From contig NC_080577.1 of assembly GCF_029962835.1 (NCBI RefSeq), forward strand, positions 2,046,001 to 2,110,000: DNA of 64,000 nucleotides, in the 5' to 3' direction. A program made the position numbers and the translations under genes. Position 1 is the first letter of the stretch. The number at the start of each line of letters is the position of its first letter. The notes under the pieces are model-generated. The model did no database searches. It was not told the origin of the DNA and was given only the letters and a program-made list of their open reading frames with translations. Shown one piece after another: positions 49,360-62,000 of this stretch. This stretch comes from Magnolia sinica. Its lineage: Eukaryota; Streptophyta; Magnoliopsida; Magnoliales; Magnoliaceae.

Positions 49360-51638
49360 TCATTTTGAATGTTTTTCGTTGAGTGGTTTTTGTATAGTTC
49401 TGCGATGCTTTCCAGACAATCAGCTTTATGCATGTAGAAACAAAACTGTTGATGTTGGGCTATTGGATTGGTATTATTATTGTTTGGGGTGGTAAGATTT
49501 AAGTCCATAACGGACCTTTTTTAAATAGGTCCTAAGTCTAACCGGTTACACCCTAGGTTATGGTCAACCCAACGGATAGCTTCCAACCTATTAAGCCCTT
49601 GGGAAATCCAATCTGTCCAATAGGTTGGCCCCACCAGGAGGAACACCTTGTGCAAAAGTAGCTATCCACTTCTCAAGTGGACCACACTTGTATTTAGCTA
49701 TTTATCAATGGTTATACACTGTTTCCAATGGTGTGGCCCACTTAATGAGTAGATAGGGCTATTTTTTGCTGTAGGTGATCCTACAAGCACTTAACTTGGA
49801 AGTTATCCACTGGGTGGACTGTAGCCTGTGGTCCAATCGGTTGGACTTGAGACCATCTCTTTAAATAAATTAGATGTCAGGATCCTTTTCACTAGCAAAA
49901 TTTGTCGTGGTTTGCTTGTGTTTCCGGGCAGGTGCAAGCAAGTCTAGCCCGGTTGAACAATCTGCGGTGAACGTGATTGGCTCAAAAAATTTCCCTTGGG
50001 AAGCGTTCATAGAAAATTTCAATAAGTGCTCCCATTTGATTGAATTAATAGAAACTCTTTCATAGTCATGTGCTTCTCCTTTTTTTAAGGGTTGGGCACC
50101 TTAAAAGGGGATACATATGCATTTTGGTGTCTTGTCACCCTGAATCCCACAATTAGATAAACGGTGCAAATATTTGTGGGTGCTTAGCCAGCGCAGCCTG
50201 CCAGAGATCCAGACCTACCCCTGTTGAATGCGAGAGGCTTTGGGTTGCGTTTTACCAGGTTTCGGGAAGTTGGGCAAGGGCGTGGCCTTGTCCTGTACAT
50301 TCGATTGTCCCTGTTTCTGGGCTCAATTTGTGAAAAATAGGCCCAATTTTTACCCATTCATCAACTGGGCCTTTTTGGCCAAGACCTGGGCCTGAATTAA
50401 GACCTGATATTCAAAGGCCTAAGCGGAGCCCAGATGAGGACTGATTTTGCTGAGCATAGGTTGGCCGGCCTGGTCCATCGCAAGCCAAAGGGTATACATT
50501 CAAGGAACTTTTGTGCGGTAGAACTATTTAAGAAGTGGGATGGGTTTTCCAGTAGAAGCATTGGATGGAGACCAGGTCTTCTAGCTCAGACGAGATGCAA
50601 TGATGGACTTTGCAAGCAAACTCTCATGTGCACCAAATCAACAAATACTTGTGAATGGCGCCTGCACTATGGATCACAACCCAAATGCGTTCCGAGAAAG
50701 ATGCAAATCCACCACACCTGGCGCTAAAATATGGATGCTCTTCTACAGCACCATCATTTCTTCTGGCATCCTCCATATTTCACTCCATAAACGAGTCATT
50801 AGAGCACATGTAAAATATAGATACTACGTTTACATATGAATACATTGTTGTTACCTCAAACCTGCTTTTAAGTGTGAATAGAGCCTCCCACCATTCATGG
50901 CCGGCAGACAAGACATCACAGGCTCTATTTATTGATGAGCAGGCACCAAGGTTTAGATCCACTCAGCAGAGTTCTTGTTTTACAGCTTGACAGTGAAAGG
51001 AGTTTCCCCCTTCATTCCCTTGATTTTTTCAAGGTGCCTAACCCACCCCGCCTGTGATACACACATCAGTTCTGGATGCGATTGAAAAAATCTCAAATTG
51101 ATGAAGAGCGGTGATAACAGGGAACAGATTTTTTTTGAAGTCCTGGATAATGGGCACAACACATCCAAATCAATGAATAAGCCAGTTTTTCTCTTCTTTT
51201 TTTTTAGTCCTGGATAATGGGCACAACACGTCCAAATCAATGAGATTTTGTTACATGAATAATTCCTATGCTTGTAACTAGAAGAAAAAGAAGAAGAAGA
51301 AAGAAAAAAAAACTCTTCCTTTTTAGTTTGTTTTTGTGTAAGAATGGTCCAACAATAAAAGGAGAGGGATGCCACTCTGCAGCACAGATCCTGATGCCCT
51401 CCCCTTAAACTACATGAATTCTGCCGTTACCCGCATTTGGAGACCAAATGCTATCGATGTCCTGGTGACCCGTCGCTCAGAAACAGTGGTAGCTAATCTT
51501 CGAGGCAGAACAGGCGAGATTAAAAGGTCGCCATGATGAGATCTGATGTATGCTTTCAGTGTCCTGTCAAATGAACATTTTGAGGGAGACTAAAAAGAAA
51601 GCCCTCATAAGTTTCTATCTTGTGGGTCGTGAGATGGA
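49360..51638. other. Convergent 3' intergenic region between the UBA gene and HPGT
   Basis: The region should hold both 3' UTRs. A GTGGCCCAC-type repeat fragment lies at about 49,640-49,850. A 36-bp direct repeat (TCCTGGATAATGGGCACAAC, continuing CAAATCAATGA) occurs at about 51,142 and 51,208. No further gene was recognised. Confidence 0.45.
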
Positions 51639-52988
51639 TCAAACAGCCGCACATATTGCACCTGAGATACAAGAGATAAAAGGTCAGGTCCAGCTCCTGC
51701 ATCAAATGTTATTATTATGAACATTACTCCAAAATTACATTCAAATTTACCAGTAGTGTCCTTGTTTGTCTTTCTTCTCTTTAAAACCGAAAAATAATAT
51801 GATTAGTAGTTACCAAAAAGAAAATTTGTAGAAGGAAAATGATAGGATTTAGTGATGGCTAATTTCTATTAGAGGAAAGGTTATAAATATTGGTACCAAA
51901 GGGACGCATTGGCCTGGCCTCCAATGACATGATGAGCATATCGGACACCCAGTATCAGCTTTTTCCTTTTTGTTTTCCTTTTCCTTTTTCTTTTTTTTTT
52001 GGCCCAAAAAGTTTTGGTTATTGAAAAATAGGAAAAAACGTAAAACACCAAAGTCTATAAATCTTCTGAGTTATAAATATGAATGGTGTATAAGACAATT
52101 CTTTGATAAGAATGATGCCAGCCAGCTTGACCGGCTGAAACTCAATCAAATAGACCCTAATCAAACATAAATTAAGCATCATTCGATGGATAGGGCTGTT
52201 ACATTGAGACAAAACCAAAAAGGAAAACAGAAAAAGAAAAAAAGGTGTGATGGTTTTACCCTGCTTTCGACCTTTTTTGAAATGGTCCATTCTGTTTTGA
52301 TTTGTCAAGTCTCACTCGGATGTTGTATTTTGATCTCCAAAATAAGCCTAGGACTAGTCTAAATCCAGTTTCTAAGCTTCCTCCATTAAAAAAATTATAA
52401 AAATAAAAAATAAAAAAAAATAAAAAAAAAAGCAGCCAGAGAGAGAGAGGAAGAAAGTGGAAAAATGAGTTATTTATTTATTTATTGGAGCGGGGACCTT
52501 TATGGCCATATCAACCACGTATCCGTGACATTATGGGTTCATATCAGTCCCCACTACATTCCTTCTTCTTCTTCTTTTTAACTGATTTACCCCCATATTG
52601 CGTAATGGGGACAGCCGTATGCAGTCAAATATGGCAACACTGTAACCAGATATTCAAAATCATGATTAGAGGCAACAAAGGACTGGTTGGAAGACATGCA
52701 ATTTGGTTTTAATTACATGATCTGGAATTGTGGCCAATTAAAAAGATCTGGGTTTGTGGAATAGACACCTGAAGACCATGACGAGCAGCATAGCTTCCCC
52801 TCATCAATATGTTTGACATCGAGGCCAATAAACCATGATCCAACACTGACATCATCGTGGGCATATGTGCGAAGAATAGATCTGCCAAATCCAAAATAAG
52901 AGACATGGTTATATTTTATTTATTTTCTTTTGCTTCTGATTCTTTAAGGTTAGTAAACTGGGATTGAACCCATGACTCCCAAGATTGT

Positions 52989-53025
<37 letters not shown>

Positions 53026-56000
53026 GATTGTGACACACCTACCTGTTGATAGAGATAAATTGCGCTAAAGCCCTTGATATTACATATAATTCGCCAGAAG
53101 CATGACGGAAGTACCTACAAGAAAAAATACCGTTAGAACAAAGGGGAACAGGGAGAAAGGAAATTAAAGGAGAAGAATCAAATGGGAAAATAAGTAATAT
53201 GTTAAATATAACACCACTAAGCATGTGCATTTACATTTAGCACAGGCGGAGTTCATGTATACATTTTTGCATGCATTTAAGCATGCCTCAATGTATATGC
53301 ATGGAAAATTAATATGTCAGCTTGCATGAATGTTGAAATAAACAAAATACAGCATTACTCACGATTTCCCATCTCCGAATTTCCACCAGTCCGGTTCATA
53401 CCATTTGTGCTTCCTGGAGAAGTCATAGCATGAAAAGTTTGTGAATATGGAAGACAGAAAATGAACCACCGTTCTTGAATAATTAGCAAAGAGTCAAAAG
53501 TTTCGATGAACTCACGGCTCTGAGAAAACTTCGCCTGATTTCATACACCCGATGTAAACACGAGGCTTGTCCCAATGAGTTGCAAGCATAGCTCCCAATG
53601 CATCTGTAGAGAAAATCAAGCATGGTTTCATATTCTTCTATACATGGTTCTATGTTCTTTCAAAATTTATCCATGTCTTTCTTATTAAAACATGACATAT
53701 ATACAAGTATCTCCAAATAATGGTCTACAAACATGCTATGGGCTTTCAATCTTATCCAACTTCAACTCAAAATCATAACATACAATAATGCAACTAGAAT
53801 GGGTAGAAAGTTAACTGCAGAAATGGTTATATGTTCTTTCGGAATTTATCCATCTCTTTCTTATTAAAACATGACATATACACAAGTATCTCCAAATAAT
53901 GGTCTACAAACATGATATGTGCTTTCAATCTTATCCAACTTCAACTCAAAATCATAACATACAATAATGCAACTAGAATGGGTAGAAAGTTAACTGCAGA
54001 AAATCTAAAAATTACATATCGAAATCAAGAGAGAGGGAGGGAGAGAGGGAGGGAGGGAGATTGGGTAAGATTTGAGTTGGTGATGGGCAGCTTTGTTAGA
54101 CTTTGGGAAGATATGGGGAGTGGCGAGAAGATCCGCTGTACACAAGATTTGCATCGTTATATAGATTGGCTCCTTGAACCCAAGTATTAGTGGAATGCCA
54201 CATGATAGGATTGGTGGTCGAATAGTTTTGTCCCCTTCCATTAGGAGACGCCTTACAAAGGAAGAAAGATGATTCGATCAATCATGAGAAGACAAAAAGA
54301 TCGCTCAAGAGAGGTGGGATCAAAGGAGCTGGAAAATAGCCAAGAATGGATGTCTCTATTAAAACATTTTACAATCATTTGTGGGTCTTAGGGAGAACAG
54401 TGGCAATTTTGGGTTCCCTCAGCTTTGGCTTTGGAAAGTAAAAGCCCTTCCTCGAGTGATTGCATTCTCATGGCTAGAGGGATAGGCCAAGGTCCTAACT
54501 GTCAACCATCTTCACAAGAGACGAAACTATTTTCAATTGATGTTGTATGTGCTCAAGGGAAGGTGAAAATGCGGACTACTTGTCCATTCATTGTGCATTC
54601 TCTTTGGCGGTTTGGGCTTGGTGCACTTTGAAGTTTGGTATCATTTGGTGTTATAGAAGAATCTCTTTCCTTTTAGGTTTGATTATGTTAGCTCTTGTTC
54701 CAAGCTGGGACTCATTAGGATGCTCCAGCTTGAAGTGGAGTGTTGAAAGGTTGATGGATGAATAAGGTCCATTGGGCCCAATTCCATGTAATAAGGGCCA
54801 TAGGCCCCATTCATGTTTTTACTATTATATATAAGAGAGGAGGGCTAAGGTTTCAATATACCCTAAGTATATCATGTTCTTGCTATCTCTCCTCTCTCTC
54901 TCTCATTATTTCTCTCTTCCATCTTTTGCCTCCTTTCTTCTTCTTCTCATTGTAGCTTCTCATGGGCCCTCAAGATTAGCACAATGTAGCCATTTAACGA
55001 TTTGGAGTGTGCCAACATCCAAGTCTTCTCTCCTCTTGGCCTGGAGAGGAGCGCCCCTCAAAGCAAGGTCAAGAAGTTGTGGAATGTCAACTGCTTAGGT
55101 ATTCTTTGGGTGATTTGGAAAGAAAGGAATGATCGCTCCTTCTCTAATTGTTCAAAGTTGGTTCATGTTATGCTGGATTAAAGGAATTTGCTCGGTATTC
55201 TCATCTAGAAAAATAGAGGTGGAGAGGAACCCTTGGTAAGGTTTGGGGCTGCACTGCAGTTAGTCTCCATTGCATGTGACAAAACCATCCGAGTGTACTT
55301 TCCTTTGTCATATTACCTATTGGTGCTACCCTTCCCTTTAGTACAGTCATTTCTACTCTATTCAGTGTTTTAAATAGTGATGACGTGTTTGCATAATGCT
55401 CAACCCTCTACAGCGTGTAGCAGCTACATGATACTTCTATTTTTTAATTTAAAAATAGAAAAAAAAAATGATAAATAGTAAGGAAAAAAGGAAAAACATA
55501 AAAATGCCTAAAAGATTAATCATTTTTTTTTCAAGTATAAGCATGTTCAAGCAAGTTATTAATTATCATTTATCAAAAGTCAATCCACATATATAAACCA
55601 AATCAAATAATTATCACATCAACAACTTTCTAAGCAAATCACCTTAATTAATAATGTATAATTGAAACCACAAGTCACCAATATGAAGAGAAATAAAAAT
55701 CCCATCAGTTAAAAAGTATAATACAAGTGTCACGTTCTTCAACATTAGATACAAAGAAAACATTAAAAATAATAATAAATAAATAAATACATTGTAGCAT
55801 ACACTACATGTTATGTGGCTGTAGCATACACTGACCCGCACAGTGTACACTACAAAGGATTTATGCTATTTAGTACGCTACATGCTACGAGTGCTATTTG
55901 AAACACTAATTCTATTCTTCCTCGTCTTGCCACACATCCATCAAAATGTCCTCATTTCAGCTAAACTCATCCTATAACATATTGTTCCTTAGCAACCCCA

Positions 56001-59000
56001 ACATTGCATGGCTGATCTCTTAGAAAGGCCAAAATGTCTTTACAAGAGAGAGAGAGAGAGAGAGAGAGTAAATTATGTTAAATAATGCTAGACCGAGTTA
56101 TTTGGTCAACAAATTGTGTCAAAGTTCACCCATGTATGATTAGTTCTCACCAGTTCCGATTGCACCATGTATGTTCTGACATGAGCAAAACAGGTAATTT
56201 TCAACTCAACTGCAGAGTTTATGAACCTTGAAATAAATAAATATTAACAAATAACTATGCAACAGAAATACTGTAAAAATAAATAAATAAAACAATTTAA
56301 CATGTAAAGTAGTGTTTGGCACTGCTTGTGGAGTCAAAAGTGTCACACCTCACAGGTCTTATGCACCATTTTTTTCCATGAGTGATAAATAGCTTCAGTT
56401 CGAAGAATCAATTCAAATTTTACTAAATTATCCATCATTTCATCTTCCATCTAATCCATGAGGGTCACTGACCTATATTAACATAGACATCATCATTAAC
56501 CTTAGCATAAAACTCAGCATCCCAGGTATCTGCAGCATGGACAAAGAACAATTTTGACTTTTTGGGAATCTCCTCAGATGCCTCAACATGATCTTCCTGT
56601 CAAGAAACAGGGAAAGTACGATTAATTTTCTGTCAGAGATGCAGAAACCACGAGCAAGCACTCTTAAATCATACAGATTAACCTCTGAAATGGCATTCAA
56701 GATTTCATTAATTCACAAGTTGTGGATAGAAATTTTTTAGTTCACAACTTGAGCAGTTACAGAACAACATGTTCATAGGATGAGTGCAGTTGAGATGAGG
56801 ATGTTGAGATGGATGAGTGGCAAGACAAGGCAGTATAGAATTAGAAATAAATGCATTAGAGCGAACTTAGGAGCAGGGACAATAGGTAATAAGATAGGGA
56901 AAGTAGATGGTTTCATCATGTGCAACGGAGGCTAAGAACTGCGCTGGTCAGGAGTGATTTGGTGCAAGTTGAAGGCTTTAAAAGGGTAAGGGGAAGTCGA
57001 ATGGACATGGGTGGAGGTAGTAAAAGAAGATTTGATGACCTATGGTCTAACTAAAATTTTGGCACTTGATAGAGTGGAATGGGGGGAACAAGATTCATGT
57101 AGCCGACTCCAATTAGTTGGGAATTGGGATAAGGGTTAGATGATGATGATGATGACGACATAGAAATGTTTTAACAATCGAGCAGAGGTTATGTTGCAGT
57201 GCACAACAGTAGATGATTATCATCTACCTAATTATGTCAATGAACACATAGATCTCTGAATCCAACTGATTCTACAACCTAAGAGTTTAGCATGTTTAAG
57301 TAGCAGTTACATGCTTAGTTTTAACACAACTGAAAGTCACCAAGAACCACCAAATACTCTTAGGCAAATATAACTAAGTGAATTTGCAGCATACAATAGA
57401 AGAAAATAGTTGCTCCACTGAACGACAAGCTGAGGGCGTGTTTGGTCCATGGAATAAAATGGTATTGAATTGTATTAGATGGGATTAACATCATTATTGT
57501 ACAATGATTGTATGTCTGGAAATATCATGGTATTTTAGCAATCCAATCCCATGTTTGGGATAAAATTCTTGCTACATGAAAACACTGGATTAAGCAAAAT
57601 CCTGTTTGGTGGACCATGGAATTGTAATCAACGGACCAAATTCACAACGGATGTCGTTCACTTGGACACATATATAACCAGAATGTCATGTGTAAATGGT
57701 GTATGTGGATGGACGGCATTGATAAATGCATGCATCAATGTGGAGCCCACGTGTAGTGGATTTCAAAATCCACGGAAATCCCGCATGGACCAAATGCAAT
57801 TCCATCCCACCTAATCCCAACCTTTCTCATCCTCCCCAAATGCCAGATGGAATTCACACGGGACCAAATGCAATTCTATCCCACCTAATCCCATGTAATA
57901 CCCTGCGCCAAACGCCCCCTAAAGATGTACTTCAAGGAGCAGTTGAACCTACCAGAATAACAAAGTCATTTGTCTGTCTGTTTTCATTGTCAACAGCCCT
58001 GTCCAGGCTATCTCCCCGATTCACACTGCATGTAAATATTGGCCAAAAAATTAAACAAAAAATTACAAGACAATCAGTGAGAATATATTTAATAACGGAA
58101 AAGAAATTGAGACCTTCTTCCGATGATAAATCGTATAACGATGCCCTTTTCTTCTTCCAATTTTTTCAGTGCTTGACCTGCATAGAGTAAAACATGCTAC
58201 AGGTTTAGTATTATTGCAGTTAAACTCCTATTTTTATAGGTGCCACAATCTCGCAAAATGAATGACTACTAAAATATGCTTGACCTGAAGAGAGTAAAAC
58301 ATCATACAGCTTTAGTGCCTGTTGAAATTAACCACTAATTTTCACTCTTTGCAGGCATTGCAATTATTTCACTGGACCATTCAATGACTGGGTACCCTGT
58401 ATCTGCATGCCTTATGATACAGAAACGAAAAATATTTTTAGAACATGATTGGTGGCCCGTTTCCAACACTTTTAGGGAGTACAAAATTGATTAACAATAA
58501 ACAATTCAGGGAACTATTTATTAAGGGCCCATTGGTGTTGCTTATTTAAAGTCTAAAACATTTTGGGCATCTTTTTATTCTCGAAATCACTCTAGTGACT
58601 GATGTGTTTGGTTAGCACCTACCATAATTGCATATTAAACAATTCTTCAACGCCATTGAGATGTTTCTTAGTTGTGTTTTGCGCTAAATGGGAGGAAGGT
58701 CAAGAGTGCAGGGACGAAACATGTCTCATAGATCCGTGCGTACGACACATGAATCAAAGATCTCGGCCATTCATCAGGTAAGGAACAATGTGAAGACGTC
58801 ATGTGCTAGAAATCGAGGTAGCACATTCATCAAGTGAGCCACACATGTACATTTGATATCAACTGGAACTTTTCTCTGATTTCCCTTTTTCTACTAGAAA
58901 TTTGACCCACCGATCAGCTAACCAACATTGTTTTTGGCCCATTGCATGTTCACGGTGTACCTTACTGATGAATGGCTCAAATCTATAACAAGGTGTCCTG

Positions 59001-62000
59001 TCCGCCCAAGTCTCTGACACATGTTCTGCACCCTCACCTGAGGTGCCACTCCTCAGAACCTATTGTAGGAAGCACAGGCAAAACACGAGTTATATGGGGG
59101 CCCACCTTGATGTTCGTGTGACACCTACTCTGTCCATCTGTTGCACCACTTCATGTTCACTGTACATACATGAAAACAAATCAGCTTGATTCAAAACACA
59201 GGTGGGTTACACCACTAGAACGATGTAGAACCACGGCTAGAATCTAAATTCACTCGTTGTGGCCCACCTGAATTTTGTATCAGGCTAATTTTGTGGACGC
59301 CTCTTCATCCAGGTGGAGAAGCAAACGCCTTAAAAGCAGAATGGAATAAGTCTACTACACCTGGATGCTTCAAGACATGTAAGCTATCCATTTCATTTCC
59401 TGCTCAGTATTGCAATTTGTGTAGAATCCTAATCAGGCTGTGTCTGGGTATGGTAGGCAGAAACTATAACTATGTACATGCATCAAAGCATGACAACAAA
59501 GTGATGGTGATGGTTCAGTTCGGGAAGCTTGCATCTAAAAGGATATTCATCTGTGCTTTGACCACTCATCGGGGTTGAAGATTAACCTCTCCAAAAGCAG
59601 TAGGTGATCCTATCGGCAATGTTAGTGAAGGATCAGCGGTCCATTGCAGCATAGCTTCATTTCTGATCAATCGATTTAGGAATTCTGCTCTCGGTAGGGA
59701 ATCTTGGTATCAACATTTGTAATTCATTCAGTTATTGAGAGGTGCAGAAGGAAGGTTAATAATTGAGGCTGTTCTTGCCAATGTGCCCATTTATCTCATG
59801 CCCATGCTTAAATGTCCAGCAGAACTAGAAGCTTAACTCAAATCTATTCAGAAAAAGTTTTTGTTGATTGGGAAGATTCACACAAGTATCTTGTCACTTG
59901 GAAAGATGGTTGCAAACCTTTGAATATGGTGTGATTGAAATTAGACAAATTAGTAAGGTGAATGAAGATTTGCACTTAAAATGGAGGATTGGAAATGGGG
60001 AGGGCTCAATTCTCAGAAAAATCCTCATGGCAAATTATGATGAGTCTGAGAATGGGAGGGATGCAAATTGCACCACTAAGTCAACAGGATCTGCTATTAG
60101 GTGTGCCACTTCCTTGGTTTATGACAGGTTCTCCAGCAACATCAGATACATAATGGGAAATGGGGAATCTATGCATTTTTGGGAAGTTATATGGTATTCA
60201 GACATTCCTTTAAGAAGGAAATTTGATCTGTCATATGTTGTTCTCCCAACAAAGGGGCAACAGTGTGATGCAGGACAATTAACCACTTGCTCTAAAAGCT
60301 CGAACTGTTAGAGTATGGCGAATTAATCCCTTTATCTCATAGCCTAGGCCCCACATCTCATGGGTTTAGGACCTCAGCCGAACCCCCTTTGTGGGCCCCA
60401 AATCACATGGGCCGCCTAACCCGAGTGTGTCCCTGCATCCCACTGGCTACCCCACTCAAGCCCAGTGTGAAATGCGCATTAATCACCCTTGGTGAGGAGT
60501 CTCGAACACGAGACCTCCCCCGTGGCACCCAAATCACATGAGTCACCCACCCCGAGTGTGCCCCTACATCCCACAGGCAACCCCACCTGAGCCCAGTGTG
60601 AAAATGCCCCTACATTAATCACCCCCGGTGAGGAGTCTCGAACATGAGACATCCCCCTCTGATACCAATTTGATGCAAGACAATTAACCACTTACTCTAA
60701 AAGCTCGAGCTGTTAAAGTATGGCGAATTAATCCATTTATCTCATAGCCCAGGCCCCACATCTCATGGGTTTAAGACCTCAGTCGAAGCCCCTTCATGGG
60801 CCCCAAATCACATGGGCCGCCCATCCCGAGTGTGTCCCCGCATCCCACGGGCTACCCCACTCGAGCCCGGTGTGAAATGCGCATTAATCACCCCTGGTGA
60901 GGAGTCTCGAACACGAGACCTTCCTCGTGGGCCCCAAATCACATGGGTCACCCACCCCGAGTGTGCCCCTGCATCCCACGGGCGACCCCACTCGAGCCCA
61001 ATGTAAAAATGCCCCTGCATTACAGTGAGTTGCTTTTTGGCAGCGCATTGGTTAAAACCGTTATGGTGCTATGTATTTAGAAGAAACCTTAGAGACAGCC
61101 AGATGAAATGTTGTCCCAGATGCTCTCTTTCAGAAGAGATTTATATTCCTAACTGTGGGGTAGACAAATGCATTTAGAGCCTTGAAGCTGATTGAGAATT
61201 TAAAGTTGTCTCCTGTTTTAAATTGTTCCAAGATTCTAGGCAAGGTTCAGAAGCTTTTTCCAAGATTAGGTTTACCACTATTCCACCGAAGGTTAATGTG
61301 TTTTGCTGGACTGAATCTTTGAATAAGACAAAGACACTCAATCACATCAAAAACGGTTGTTCTCCCCTCTCAACAGATGTATTTTATGCTAAGATGCGGA
61401 ACAAGTGGTGAATCATGTGCTGCTCTATTGTCCATTTGCTTGGTCAGTTTGGTCCTCTTTTTCTTTTTCTTTTTCCCTTTTTTTTTTTTGAAATTGGAAT
61501 AATGAGGTCATCCCAGCATCTGTTAGGCAAACTGAAGAAGGCTAGTGGACTGAAGCAATGAGTTATACAGGTCTTTTTCTATGGAAGATGGCTCTTCGAT
61601 GACTTTTTAGTGGTTGTGACTAGAGAGAAATCATCATTGTCAAAGACTTATGCTAACTAATTGGGATCAGCTACACAAATCCTATTCGGCCATTCTACTC
61701 TATCACAGACCATATCCTCAATTAAAACATAGGTCATCATGTCTTTTCTCACTACCTCCACTCATGTCATTTTGGGCCTTCCCCTTGCCCTTTAGAACCT
61801 TCAACTTGAACCAACTCACTCGTTATAACTGGTGTAGTTCTTGGTCTCTATTGCACATGACCAAACCATCTAAGTCTACTTCCCGCATCTTATTACCTAT
61901 TGGTGCTACTCCTATGTTCCTTCGAATAAGTTAATTTCTAACTATATCCTTCCTCGTTTGGCCACTCATCCATCTCAACATTCTCATTTCAGATATGTTC

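Noticed and set aside
51970-52308. Lys/Phe-rich frames on both strands
   Set aside because: Low-complexity T/A-rich DNA inside the last HPGT intron.
60479-61020. Opposed open frames with repeated HxRDSSPGV wording
   Set aside because: They are translations of the TRIM-like element's repeated LTR segments, not a gene.
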